From Lachnospiraceae bacterium (GTDB lineage Bacteria > Bacillota > Clostridia > Lachnospirales > Lachnospiraceae): 35,474 nt of DNA. The notes below the pieces were generated by a model. That model did not search any database. It had not been told where the DNA came from and saw only the letters and a program-made list of their open reading frames with translations. Positions 28,058-35,474 of the stretch are shown piece by piece. The stretch is from the NCBI GenBank assembly GCA_024699045.1, contig JAILQK010000100.1:1-35474 (forward strand). Reading direction: 5' to 3'. Each line of letters opens with the position of its first letter. The first letter of the stretch is position 1. The translations under genes and the position numbers were made by a program.

Positions 28058-28591
28058 ATGAATAAAGCAAGCACTAATATGACTGAATTATACAGCTTTC
28101 ACAGCACCTCGGAGTTTGGACGGGACTTTTACAGAAACCACTGTGGTCCCACTGCGATAACCAATCTGATAATCACTTCCCTTCAGCACCAGAAAAGAGA
28201 TATCCTTCCGCAGGATGAGTGCAGGGATATCTTTGAAAACGTCGCTACCAAAGGAAGACACATGCTCATCTACAACCGGAGGTACGGCACCACTGATCTC
28301 CTTTTGTGGTTTTATGTCAAAGCTGCGTTTAAGGCCTTCTCTCCCCTTACGATAAGGCCTTCCGTCAGACATACTTTAAGCGCTGACAATGCAAGAACCG
28401 TGCTCTCGCACGGTTCCTATCTTCTCATAGAACTCTTTGGTCATCCGAAATACGGATGGCATCAGATGGTGATCTACGGCACCGACAAAAACGGTCTCTT
28501 CATCACAGCCGACGGTATCAGCAACAGGCCCGTGCTCCTTGATGATACGGGAATTGGGCGGGGGCTCTTCCTCGAGATAAAACCGACGTGA
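28058..28591 (+). CDS. C39-like / papain-fold cysteine peptidase-like protein
   Basis: NHCGPTAITNLI (Cys) ... YGWHQMVIYGTDKNGLFITADG (His, Asp/Asn) matches C39-like peptidase architecture; alternative start ATG 28079. Confidence 0.65.
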   Translation: MNKASTNMTELYSFHSTSEFGRDFYRNHCGPTAITNLIITSLQHQKRDILPQDECRDIFENVATKGRHMLIYNRRYGTTDLLLWFYVKAAFKAFSPLTIRPSVRHTLSADNARTVLSHGSYLLIELFGHPKYGWHQMVIYGTDKNGLFITADGISNRPVLLDDTGIGRGLFLEIKPT

Positions 28592-28638
28592 CCTTTCTCC
28601 GTCCGCCCGGTTACACTCCCCGATCGATCTCCGTCTGA

Positions 28639-28914
28639 TCAGTTGCGCTCCTTGATCGTTCTGATCGGTATGTTGGCAAAAAGAGCGGGTCCCGACTTCT
28701 CATCCGGTCCTTCTCCGTCCGCCTGCGTGATCTTGATATCAAGACCTTCTTTATCTATCTCTACATATTTGGAGAGTACCTCGATGATATCGTTCTTTAT
28801 CCTCTCCATGATCTCAGGTGAGCAGGCCGCTCTGTCGGATACAAGTACAAGCTTAAGCCTTTCCTTGGCCGTTTCACCTGATGACTTTTTCTTAAAAAAA
28901 TCAACAAATGACAT
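28639..28914 (-). CDS. minE: Cell division topological specificity factor MinE
   Basis: AKERLKLVLVSDRAACSPEIMERIKNDIIEVLSKYVEIDKEGLDIKI; directly downstream of minD. Confidence 0.96.
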   Translation of the reverse strand: MSFVDFFKKKSSGETAKERLKLVLVSDRAACSPEIMERIKNDIIEVLSKYVEIDKEGLDIKITQADGEGPDEKSGPALFANIPIRTIKERN

Positions 28915-28926
28915 ATCCGCCTCCTG

Positions 28927-29709
28927 TCAGCCCTTTCCGAAAAGCTTAGCAAAAAAGCCTTTCCTCCGTTTAAGATCGAGATAAGGAACTTCCTCTCCCA
29001 TTATCCTCCTGCATATATTGATGTATGCCTTTCCGGCAAGTGAATCATCACCCGCGAGAGGCTCTCCGTTATTGGTCGCGATGACGACCTGCTCGTCATC
29101 GGGCACGACTCCGATAAGCTTGATCCCCAGGATCTCAACTACATCCTCGGCATTCATCATGTTTCCGCTCTCAACCATATCGCTTCGGAGTCTGTTTACC
29201 ACAAGCCTCACATCCTCCATCTCGTTTGCCTCGAGAAGACCGATGATCCGGTCCGCGTCCCTTACGGCCGATACCTCGGGAGTCGTTACTATTATCCCGC
29301 GGTCAGCGCCCGCTATCGCATTCTTGAATCCCTGCTCTATCCCGGCAGGCGAATCCATTATCACATAGTCAAATTCATCCTTGAGCTCCTTGGCAACCTT
29401 TGCCATCTGCTCCGGAGTCACTGCCGACTTGTCCCTGGTCTGCGCGGCAGGAAGGAGGAAAAGCCCATCATACCTCTTATCCTTTATAAGCGCCTGCTTA
29501 AGCTTGCAGTTGCCCTCCACGACATCCACGACATTATATACTATACGGTTCTCAAGACCCAGTACAACATCAAGGTTTCTAAGTCCTATATCGGTATCGA
29601 CGAGCACCGTCTTTTTTCCGAGCTTTGCCAGACCGGTACCTATATTAGCCGTGGTAGTGGTCTTTCCGACTCCGCCCTTTCCCGATGTGATGACTATTAC
29701 TTCTCCCAT
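28927..29709 (-). CDS. minD: Septum site-determining ATPase MinD
   Basis: MGEVIVITSGKGGVGKTTTTANIGTGLAKLGKKTVLVDTDIGLRNLDVVLGLENRIVYNVVDVVEG. Confidence 0.98.
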   Translation of the reverse strand: MGEVIVITSGKGGVGKTTTTANIGTGLAKLGKKTVLVDTDIGLRNLDVVLGLENRIVYNVVDVVEGNCKLKQALIKDKRYDGLFLLPAAQTRDKSAVTPEQMAKVAKELKDEFDYVIMDSPAGIEQGFKNAIAGADRGIIVTTPEVSAVRDADRIIGLLEANEMEDVRLVVNRLRSDMVESGNMMNAEDVVEILGIKLIGVVPDDEQVVIATNNGEPLAGDDSLAGKAYINICRRIMGEEVPYLDLKRRKGFFAKLFGKG

Positions 29710-29723
29710 TTCTTCCTCCCGGT

Positions 29724-30572
29724 TTACTTCCTTTGATCCTCTGTCGGCCTGCCGTTATCTGCGGCATCTCCGGCAGCAACTTTTCCATTCACGTTTTTTT
29801 TCAGTTTTTTACAGAACCTGTTTTCCCTTACCAGATCGCTGTCAAGCGGAGTTATAACGATATGCCCCTCATCTATCAGCGCCACCTCAGGCGGAGCGAT
29901 CTCTTTCTTTGCAAAGATCCCTTTCTTGTGCCTGGAGGTATTATCCGCCGCTATCGCCATTGCGTCCGAGATCCTTACCTGGATCGGATCCATCTCCATC
30001 GCGAATATGAACGCATCCGGGTCCCCGTAAGCTCCGGCATCCGCATTCCCCTGCAGCGCTCCGAGCACAAATATACATCCCCCTGCCGTAACGGAAGCTC
30101 CCGGCTTGACATCTCCGATGATAAGGATCGATCCCGGGGACTCGAGATTTGCCCCGGATCTGAGATTTCCCTGAACGATCCTGCAGTTCATGGGATCGAC
30201 GGCAGCCCGGAGATTCTCTATCGTCTCCGTCATCTGCTCCCGCTCCTTTTTAAGCGCTGCCAGCTCTTTCTCATGTCCCGGATCCGGTCCGAGCAGAGAC
30301 TGGAACTTTTCTTCAAGCTCAGGGTTTTCCATTACGATCCCTTCGCATTTCACCTTGGTATTCTCAGCGAGCAGCTTCAATATCTGGGCCGCTTCCATCT
30401 CGGACACCTTACGTCCTTCTATCGAGAGGATGAGGTGTTTGCTTCCGAAAAATTCAGCCGCGTTCTTGAATTTATCTTCGATCCCGGGGAGCAGCTCATT
30501 GAAATCTCCCTCCTCCGGAAGTCTGATCACGATCCCGGATTTCACACCTTTAAGCGTGACCCTGTTTGTCAT
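29724..30572 (-). CDS. minC: Septum site-determining protein MinC
   Basis: C-terminal beta-helix MNCRIVQGNLRSGANLESPGSILIIGDVKPGASVTAGGCIFVLGALQGNADAGAYGD; upstream of minD. Confidence 0.95.
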   Translation of the reverse strand: MTNRVTLKGVKSGIVIRLPEEGDFNELLPGIEDKFKNAAEFFGSKHLILSIEGRKVSEMEAAQILKLLAENTKVKCEGIVMENPELEEKFQSLLGPDPGHEKELAALKKEREQMTETIENLRAAVDPMNCRIVQGNLRSGANLESPGSILIIGDVKPGASVTAGGCIFVLGALQGNADAGAYGDPDAFIFAMEMDPIQVRISDAMAIAADNTSRHKKGIFAKKEIAPPEVALIDEGHIVITPLDSDLVRENRFCKKLKKNVNGKVAAGDAADNGRPTEDQRK

Positions 30573-30796
30573 CCGTATCTTCCCTTTCCTGCTGTTTAAC
30601 CGCTTCCGGTCCGAACGTTATGCACCCCCATGATCGGTCTTACGTCCTGACCCTTGGCATATCATATACCAAAACCGTTGTTATTGAAAACTACTACATA
30701 TTGTATGAAAGGCGTGTTTTCGTGCGTAGTAACATAAAGAGTTTACATGTGAGATCTGGATTTCGGCCAGCCGGATCCGGGGCCTTAAATGAACTT

Positions 30797-31474
30797 TCAG
30801 AGAGAATACAGGACTGCATTGACGATAGCTGATGCCACCGGACTCCCCCCCTTGTTCCCCTCGTTTATGATGTAGGGGATATCTGTCTTCATGATCAGCT
30901 CCTTGGAAGCCGTCACGTTGACGAACCCGACCGGGACCCCTATCAGAAAATCGGGAGTGAATCTTTTTTCTTTGTACATTTCGTACAGACTTATCAGGGC
31001 GGTGGGCGCATTTCCCACAGCGAATATGACCGGCTTTCCGTCCTCCGCTCCGTAGATCCCCGAGGCCTTCTCCATTGCAGCGTATGCTCTGGTCACCCCG
31101 CTTTCGGCCGCTGCCTTCGCTACCTCTTCGTCGGCCATAAAGCAGCAGGCTCTTCCACCGTATCGGCTTAAGACCTTCTTGTTTATCCCGGCAAGCGCCA
31201 TATTCGTATCCGTGACGATATCCGCCCCGCTGCGAAGAAGCTCCCGCAACACCGAAACCGAGCCTTTTGAAAACCTCAGTGTCCCGGCGTAATCAAGATC
31301 CGCGGTCGTATGGATGCATCGGTAGATCATGTTCTTTACAGGCTCCGGATCTTCGCCCGGAAGAAAGGTATATTGAAGAGGCACAGATATATTCTGTGCC
31401 TCCAGTGCTTCCTTTATGATCTCAAAGCTCTTTCTTTCTATTTCCTCGGGCTTTACAAACTCGATATCCTGCAT
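30797..31474 (-). CDS. cbiC: Precorrin-8X methylmutase / cobalt-precorrin-8 methylmutase
   Basis: IEFVKPEEIERKSFEII...RCIHTTADLDYAGTLRFS...GADIVTDTNMALAGINK...FAVGNAPTALISLYEM...PDFLIGVPVGFVNVTASKELIM. Confidence 0.96.
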   Translation of the reverse strand: MQDIEFVKPEEIERKSFEIIKEALEAQNISVPLQYTFLPGEDPEPVKNMIYRCIHTTADLDYAGTLRFSKGSVSVLRELLRSGADIVTDTNMALAGINKKVLSRYGGRACCFMADEEVAKAAAESGVTRAYAAMEKASGIYGAEDGKPVIFAVGNAPTALISLYEMYKEKRFTPDFLIGVPVGFVNVTASKELIMKTDIPYIINEGNKGGSPVASAIVNAVLYSL

Positions 31475-31511
31475 TTTCTTCCCCGGGTCCTGCCCATCAT
31501 GATATTCTGCA

Positions 31512-33104
31512 TCATTTCTTTATAAGAAGTGATTCTCCTGTCATCTCCGCAGGCTGCGGCATCTCCATTATCTGCAGCAGTGTCGGAGCTATATCGCAAA
31601 GCTTCCCGCCCTCTCTGAGCGTATAAGCCGGATCGTAATTATACAGGATGAACGGGACCGGATTTGTCGTATGCGCCGTATGAGGCTCGCCGGTCTCGTA
31701 GTTGACCATCTGTTCGGCATTGCCGTGGTCAGCGCAGATAAAGAGAACTCCGTTCATCTTTTTGACTGCTTCCGCTGCCGCTCCCACACACTGGTCGATC
31801 CTCTCCACAGCCTTGATCGCAGCTTCCAGCACTCCCGTATGTCCTACCATATCGGGATTCGCGAAGTTGATTATGATCACGTCATATTCTCCCGATGTGA
31901 TCGCCGCGTTAAGCTTTTCCGATACCTCAGGCGCGCTCATCTCAGGCTTCAGGTCATAGGTCGCTACCGCAGGAGAATTTACAAGAGTCCGGTCCTCTCC
32001 CTTATTGGGTTCCTCGATCCCGCCGTTAAAGAAGAACGTAACGTGTGCATATTTCTCTGTCTCGGCGATCCTGAGCTGTCTCAGTCCGTTCTTTGCCAGA
32101 TACTCACCGAGGGTATTGACGATCTCCTCCTTCTTAAAGGCCACGAATTTATTGGGGATGGTCTCATCATAATCCTTAAAGCAGACATATGTGAGAGGCA
32201 TGAACCCGTTCGCTCTCTTAAGATACGCTATGGTCTTGGTATCCGAAGGATCCCCTCCCTGTGCCTTTATATCATCATCGGTAAAGCAGAATGCCTTGGT
32301 GATCTCTCTTGCCCTGTCCGGACGGAAATTAAAGAAGATGACCGAATCATAAGGTTTTACGACCGATACGGGCGAGCCGTCCTCATTTGTGATGACCGTA
32401 GGAAGTACAAATTCATCGGTTACCTCCTTGTCATACGAATCCTGCATAGCCTGAATGGGATCCACAGCTTTTACGCCCTCTCCGAGAACCAGGGAATCAT
32501 AGGCCTTCTGGATACGATCCCAGTTGTTGTCTCTGTCCATCGCATAATAACGGCCCGAAAGCGATGCCACCTTTCCGACACCGATCTCTTTTGTTTTATC
32601 GATAAGCTGCTGCAGATAATCCTTGCCCGATGCCGGCGGAGTATCTCTGCCGTCAAAGAAGGGGTGGATGTACACATCCTCAAACGACTCTCTCTTGCAG
32701 AGCTCAAGCAGTCCGTACAGATGCGTATTGTGACTGTGAACGCCGCCGTCCGAGAGCAGTCCCCACAGATGTAGGTCTGAATGATGTTCCTTACAGTTGT
32801 TTATGGCACGGAGAAGCTCCTCATTCTTGAAAAAGTCCCCGTCCTTGATATATTTTGTGATGAGCGTAAGATCCTGATAGATGATGCGTCCGGATCCAAT
32901 GTTCATATGTCCTACCTCGGAGTTTCCCATCTGTCCGTCAGGAAGTCCGACCGCAAGTCCCGAAGCATATCCCTTCTGAAAAGGGCTTTCCTTCATAAGC
33001 TTATCCATCACCGGTGTTTTCGCCATATAGACCGCATTCGCCTCATGGTTATCCGAAAGTCCGTATCCGTCAAGCACCATCATAACAACAGGTTTCTGTC
33101 TCAT
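31512..33104 (-). CDS. gpmI: 2,3-bisphosphoglycerate-independent phosphoglycerate mutase
   Basis: MRQKPVVMMVLDGYGLSDNHEANAVYMAKTPVMDKLM...PDGQMGNSEVGHMNIGSGRIIYQDLTLI...ADHGNAEQMVNYETGEPHTAHTTNPVPFILY. Confidence 0.98.
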   Translation of the reverse strand: MRQKPVVMMVLDGYGLSDNHEANAVYMAKTPVMDKLMKESPFQKGYASGLAVGLPDGQMGNSEVGHMNIGSGRIIYQDLTLITKYIKDGDFFKNEELLRAINNCKEHHSDLHLWGLLSDGGVHSHNTHLYGLLELCKRESFEDVYIHPFFDGRDTPPASGKDYLQQLIDKTKEIGVGKVASLSGRYYAMDRDNNWDRIQKAYDSLVLGEGVKAVDPIQAMQDSYDKEVTDEFVLPTVITNEDGSPVSVVKPYDSVIFFNFRPDRAREITKAFCFTDDDIKAQGGDPSDTKTIAYLKRANGFMPLTYVCFKDYDETIPNKFVAFKKEEIVNTLGEYLAKNGLRQLRIAETEKYAHVTFFFNGGIEEPNKGEDRTLVNSPAVATYDLKPEMSAPEVSEKLNAAITSGEYDVIIINFANPDMVGHTGVLEAAIKAVERIDQCVGAAAEAVKKMNGVLFICADHGNAEQMVNYETGEPHTAHTTNPVPFILYNYDPAYTLREGGKLCDIAPTLLQIMEMPQPAEMTGESLLIKK

Positions 33105-33184
33105 ATCTACCTCCGTATATCATATAATATTGGTTTGTTATCCGGCCAAACGCTTCCGGGACAGGACACATATCACAGGAAGCC

Positions 33185-33379
33185 TTAAGGCTCTTTGCTG
33201 CCCCCGGCGATAAATTTCCCGGCCGAGCTGTCATATCGGAATCCCGCTGCCTCAAGCCTGTCCGTTATCTCCCTGACGTCAAACCCTTCGCTTGAAGCCA
33301 TATCCTCAAGATCCTCGTACTTATCCCTGAGTCCGGTATTGATATAACAAAAAAGCATATTGGGATCTGCAGGGATCAT
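33185..33379 (-). CDS. DUF4250-like small protein (64 aa)
   Basis: MIPADPNMLFCYINTGLRDKYEDLEDMASSEGFDVREITDRLEAAGFRYDSSAGKFI; ATG at 33379 with AAGGAGAG RBS. The 328-aa track ORF (33185..34171) is an over-extension antisense to cobQ. Confidence 0.85.
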   Translation of the reverse strand: MIPADPNMLFCYINTGLRDKYEDLEDMASSEGFDVREITDRLEAAGFRYDSSAGKFIAGGSKEP

Positions 33380-33457
33380 TCGCGGTCTCTCCTTTGCATC
33401 TCGTACTGCGTTCGCACCGCTTATCATATCACAACTGATACAAGTTTTCCATTGCTC

Positions 33458-33479
33458 TCCCGCTTCATACGGGTATAAT
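33458..33479 (+). promoter_or_regulatory. Candidate promoter immediately upstream of cobQ
   Basis: TATAAT at 33474-33479, -35-like TTGCTC at a 16-bp spacing (TTGCTCTCCCGCTTCATACGGGTATAAT; -35 lies a few bp left of the stated start); only 8 nt between the -10 and the ATG. Confidence 0.5.
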
Positions 33480-33487
33480 AATGAGAT

Positions 33488-34981
33488 ATGGTAAAAAAGC
33501 TTATGATCCAGGGCACCATGTCCGGTGTCGGAAAAAGTCTTATAGTCGCCGGGCTGTGCCGCATCTTCATGCAGGACGGTCTTCATCCCGCGCCCTTCAA
33601 ATCTCAGAACATGGCGCTTAATTCCTTCGTGACTTCGGACGGACTCGAGATGGGGCGGGCGCAGGCAATGCAGGCGTATGCCGCCGGGCTTGAGCCATGC
33701 ATCGAGATGAATCCGATATTGCTTAAGCCTACCGGCGATACCGGATCTCAGGTGATCGTAAACGGGAAACCCATCGGTAATATGAGCGCTGTAGATTATT
33801 TCAAATATAAAAAAACTTTGATCCCCGATATACAAAAAGCCTTTGATAAACTCACTCTGGAATATGATCCACTTATCGTGGAGGGTGCGGGGAGTCCCGC
33901 CGAGATAAATCTGAAGACCGACGATATAGTCAATATGGGCCTTGCAAAAATGATCGATGCCCCGGTACTGCTGGTCGGCGATATAGATAAAGGCGGAGTC
34001 TTCGCCCAGCTCTTCGGGACCGTCATGCTCCTTCCCGGGGATGAACGCTCGCTTATCAAAGGATTCATCATCAACAAGTTTCGCGGAGATCCTTCTCTTC
34101 TTGACAGCGGCATAAGCAGGATAGAAGAGCTGACCGGCATCCCTGTGATGGGTGTCGTGCCATATATCCATGACCTTGGACTGGAAGACGAGGACAGTCT
34201 GACGGCGCGTTTTGACCGCAGGCCTGATGCGTCAGCTAAATTAACAATCGGTGTGATAAAACTCCCCAGGATATCCAATTTCAGCGATTTCGATCCATTT
34301 GAGCAAAATCCCGATGTATCGGTAGTCTACTCTACGGATCCCAAAGTTTTGGAAAAGGCCGATATGATCGTGATCCCCGGCTCCAAAAACACGATAGCGG
34401 ACCTGCGATTTTTGCATGAAAAAGGTCTCGTCGGACTGCTTCAAAAGAAACATGGGCTTATCCCTGTCTTCGGGATCTGCGGAGGATATCAGATGCTCGG
34501 CCGTACCGTCAGTGATCCTCAGGGTCTCGAAGGGGGAGGTTCCGTGGACGGTCTTGGACTCCTCCCGATCGAAACCGTATTGCAAAAAGAAAAGATCCAA
34601 CGACAGGTCAGCGGTATGATAAGCACCCCCGTCCCGGGGATCTTCTCAGAGCTCTCCGGCAAAACCTGCAAAGGCTACGAGATCCATATGGGCCGCACAG
34701 TCAGTCCGGACGATCCGGAGTCTCCCCGGATGATCACCGGATCCGTTACAGATGTATACGGAACCTATGTACATGGATTCTTTGACAGCCCCGGGATCAC
34801 CGGTACCGTCTTGAATGCTCTTGCAAAAAAGAAAGGTGTCAGGATCGACACCTCTTCCCAGACTGACCAGCGCTCCTTCCGGAACAGCCGGTATGATCTT
34901 CTTTCGGATACTATACGGAAGGCTGTATGTATTGATCGTTTATATGACGTTCTCTCTGATTCATCGACTTTACAAGATTGA
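33488..34981 (+). CDS. cobQ: Cobyric acid synthase
   Basis: MVKKLMIQGTMSGVGKSLIVAGLCRIFMQDGLHPAPFKSQNMALNSFVTSDGLEMGRAQAMQAYAAG...VEGAGSPAEINLK...VFGICGGYQMLG. Confidence 0.97.
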   Translation: MVKKLMIQGTMSGVGKSLIVAGLCRIFMQDGLHPAPFKSQNMALNSFVTSDGLEMGRAQAMQAYAAGLEPCIEMNPILLKPTGDTGSQVIVNGKPIGNMSAVDYFKYKKTLIPDIQKAFDKLTLEYDPLIVEGAGSPAEINLKTDDIVNMGLAKMIDAPVLLVGDIDKGGVFAQLFGTVMLLPGDERSLIKGFIINKFRGDPSLLDSGISRIEELTGIPVMGVVPYIHDLGLEDEDSLTARFDRRPDASAKLTIGVIKLPRISNFSDFDPFEQNPDVSVVYSTDPKVLEKADMIVIPGSKNTIADLRFLHEKGLVGLLQKKHGLIPVFGICGGYQMLGRTVSDPQGLEGGGSVDGLGLLPIETVLQKEKIQRQVSGMISTPVPGIFSELSGKTCKGYEIHMGRTVSPDDPESPRMITGSVTDVYGTYVHGFFDSPGITGTVLNALAKKKGVRIDTSSQTDQRSFRNSRYDLLSDTIRKAVCIDRLYDVLSDSSTLQD

Positions 34982-35474
34982 TGAAATCCGACTCGGGTAC
35001 CGGCTTTGAAAAATAGAAGCCCTGAATGAAATCGACCCCCATACGCTCCATCGCCGCAAGCTGCTCCTTAGTCTCCACACCCTCGGCAACAGTTTGCGCG
35101 CCGATCTGACGTACCATATCGACGGAGCTGCTCAGCAGGATCCTCGCGTTTGTCCTCTCCTGTTCCGTTTCCATCACAAACGGCGCCTGGATGATCGATT
35201 TATCCAGCTTTATGATATCAAAAGGCATCATGATGATACGGGACAGAGAAGAATATCCCGTTCCAAAATCATCCAGCGAAAAATGAAAACCGAGTCCCGA
35301 CAGTCTTTTTGCGTTTGATTCCACAACCCCGGTAAAGGTATCATCGGAGGTCTCCGTGATCTCGATATTGATCTGCGAAGGATGGATATGATAGCTGTCG
35401 ACCATCTTGGCAAGCTTCCCTGTTATATCATCCTGCAGCATGTCCGAAACCGACAGATTGATCTCTATAAATCT
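34911..35474 (-). CDS. EAL-domain protein (c-di-GMP phosphodiesterase-like), N-terminus beyond the window
   Basis: Frame open to the window end (RFIEINLSVSDMLQDDITGK...); INIEITETSDD, LDDFGTGYSS, IKLDKSII, VAEGVETKEQ, IQGFYFSKPVP. The track start at 35441 is internal. Confidence 0.92.
   Translation of the reverse strand, partial: RFIEINLSVSDMLQDDITGKLAKMVDSYHIHPSQINIEITETSDDTFTGVVESNAKRLSGLGFHFSLDDFGTGYSSLSRIIMMPFDIIKLDKSIIQAPFVMETEQERTNARILLSSSVDMVRQIGAQTVAEGVETKEQLAAMERMGVDFIQGFYFSKPVPESDFINLVKSMNQRERHINDQYIQPSV

Noticed and set aside
31671-32774. 367-aa plus-strand ORF
   Set aside because: Antisense to gpmI; codon-bias shadow ORF.
33380-33487. Cobalamin riboswitch upstream of cobQ
   Set aside because: No B12-box-like sequence and the interval is too short for a typical cobalamin aptamer.
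33380-34171. N-terminal part of the 328-aa minus-strand ORF
   Set aside because: Antisense to cobQ; only the last 64 codons look like a real protein.
1-35474. Mobile elements, CRISPR, rRNA or tRNA genes
   Set aside because: No transposase/integrase proteins, no regularly spaced repeats and no recognisable RNA gene signatures seen by eye.

Overview
The window is chromosomal-type sequence that looks like a Clostridia/Lachnospiraceae bacterium (my inference from protein flavour; not searched). It is densely packed with coding sequence and has no recognisable rRNA, tRNA, CRISPR, phage or transposase. From left to right: (i) a minus-strand glycosyltransferase operon (GT2, GT4, GT2, GT2 and an edge-truncated GT11 alpha-1,2-fucosyltransferase), with a divergent small RelA/SpoT-domain synthetase and an OmpR-type two-component system; (ii) a nucleoside block: malQ, deoC, two permeases and an ATPase of a BMP-type nucleoside ABC transporter, a flavin reductase-rubredoxin fusion, a NUDIX hydrolase, the BMP lipoprotein and thymidine kinase; (iii) a c-di-GMP/surface block: lipoprotein, degenerate-GGDEF + EAL protein, divergent WYL regulator, transglutaminase-like protein, UDP-glucose dehydrogenase and a second EAL protein; (iv) rho, a C39-like papain-fold protein, minCDE, cbiC, gpmI, a DUF4250-like protein, cobyric acid synthase, and a third EAL protein cut by the right edge. 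I did not find an obvious multi-gene novel defence or mobile system. The most interesting signals are small-scale: a possible structured RNA leader on the GGDEF/EAL gene, an operator-like palindrome at the predicted WYL start site, a lipoprotein whose signal peptide lies upstream of any canonical start codon, a probable leaderless cobQ mRNA, a 39-bp in-frame tandem duplication in rho, and convergent gene overlaps. All structures, promoters and families were judged by eye; no folding or database search was run.
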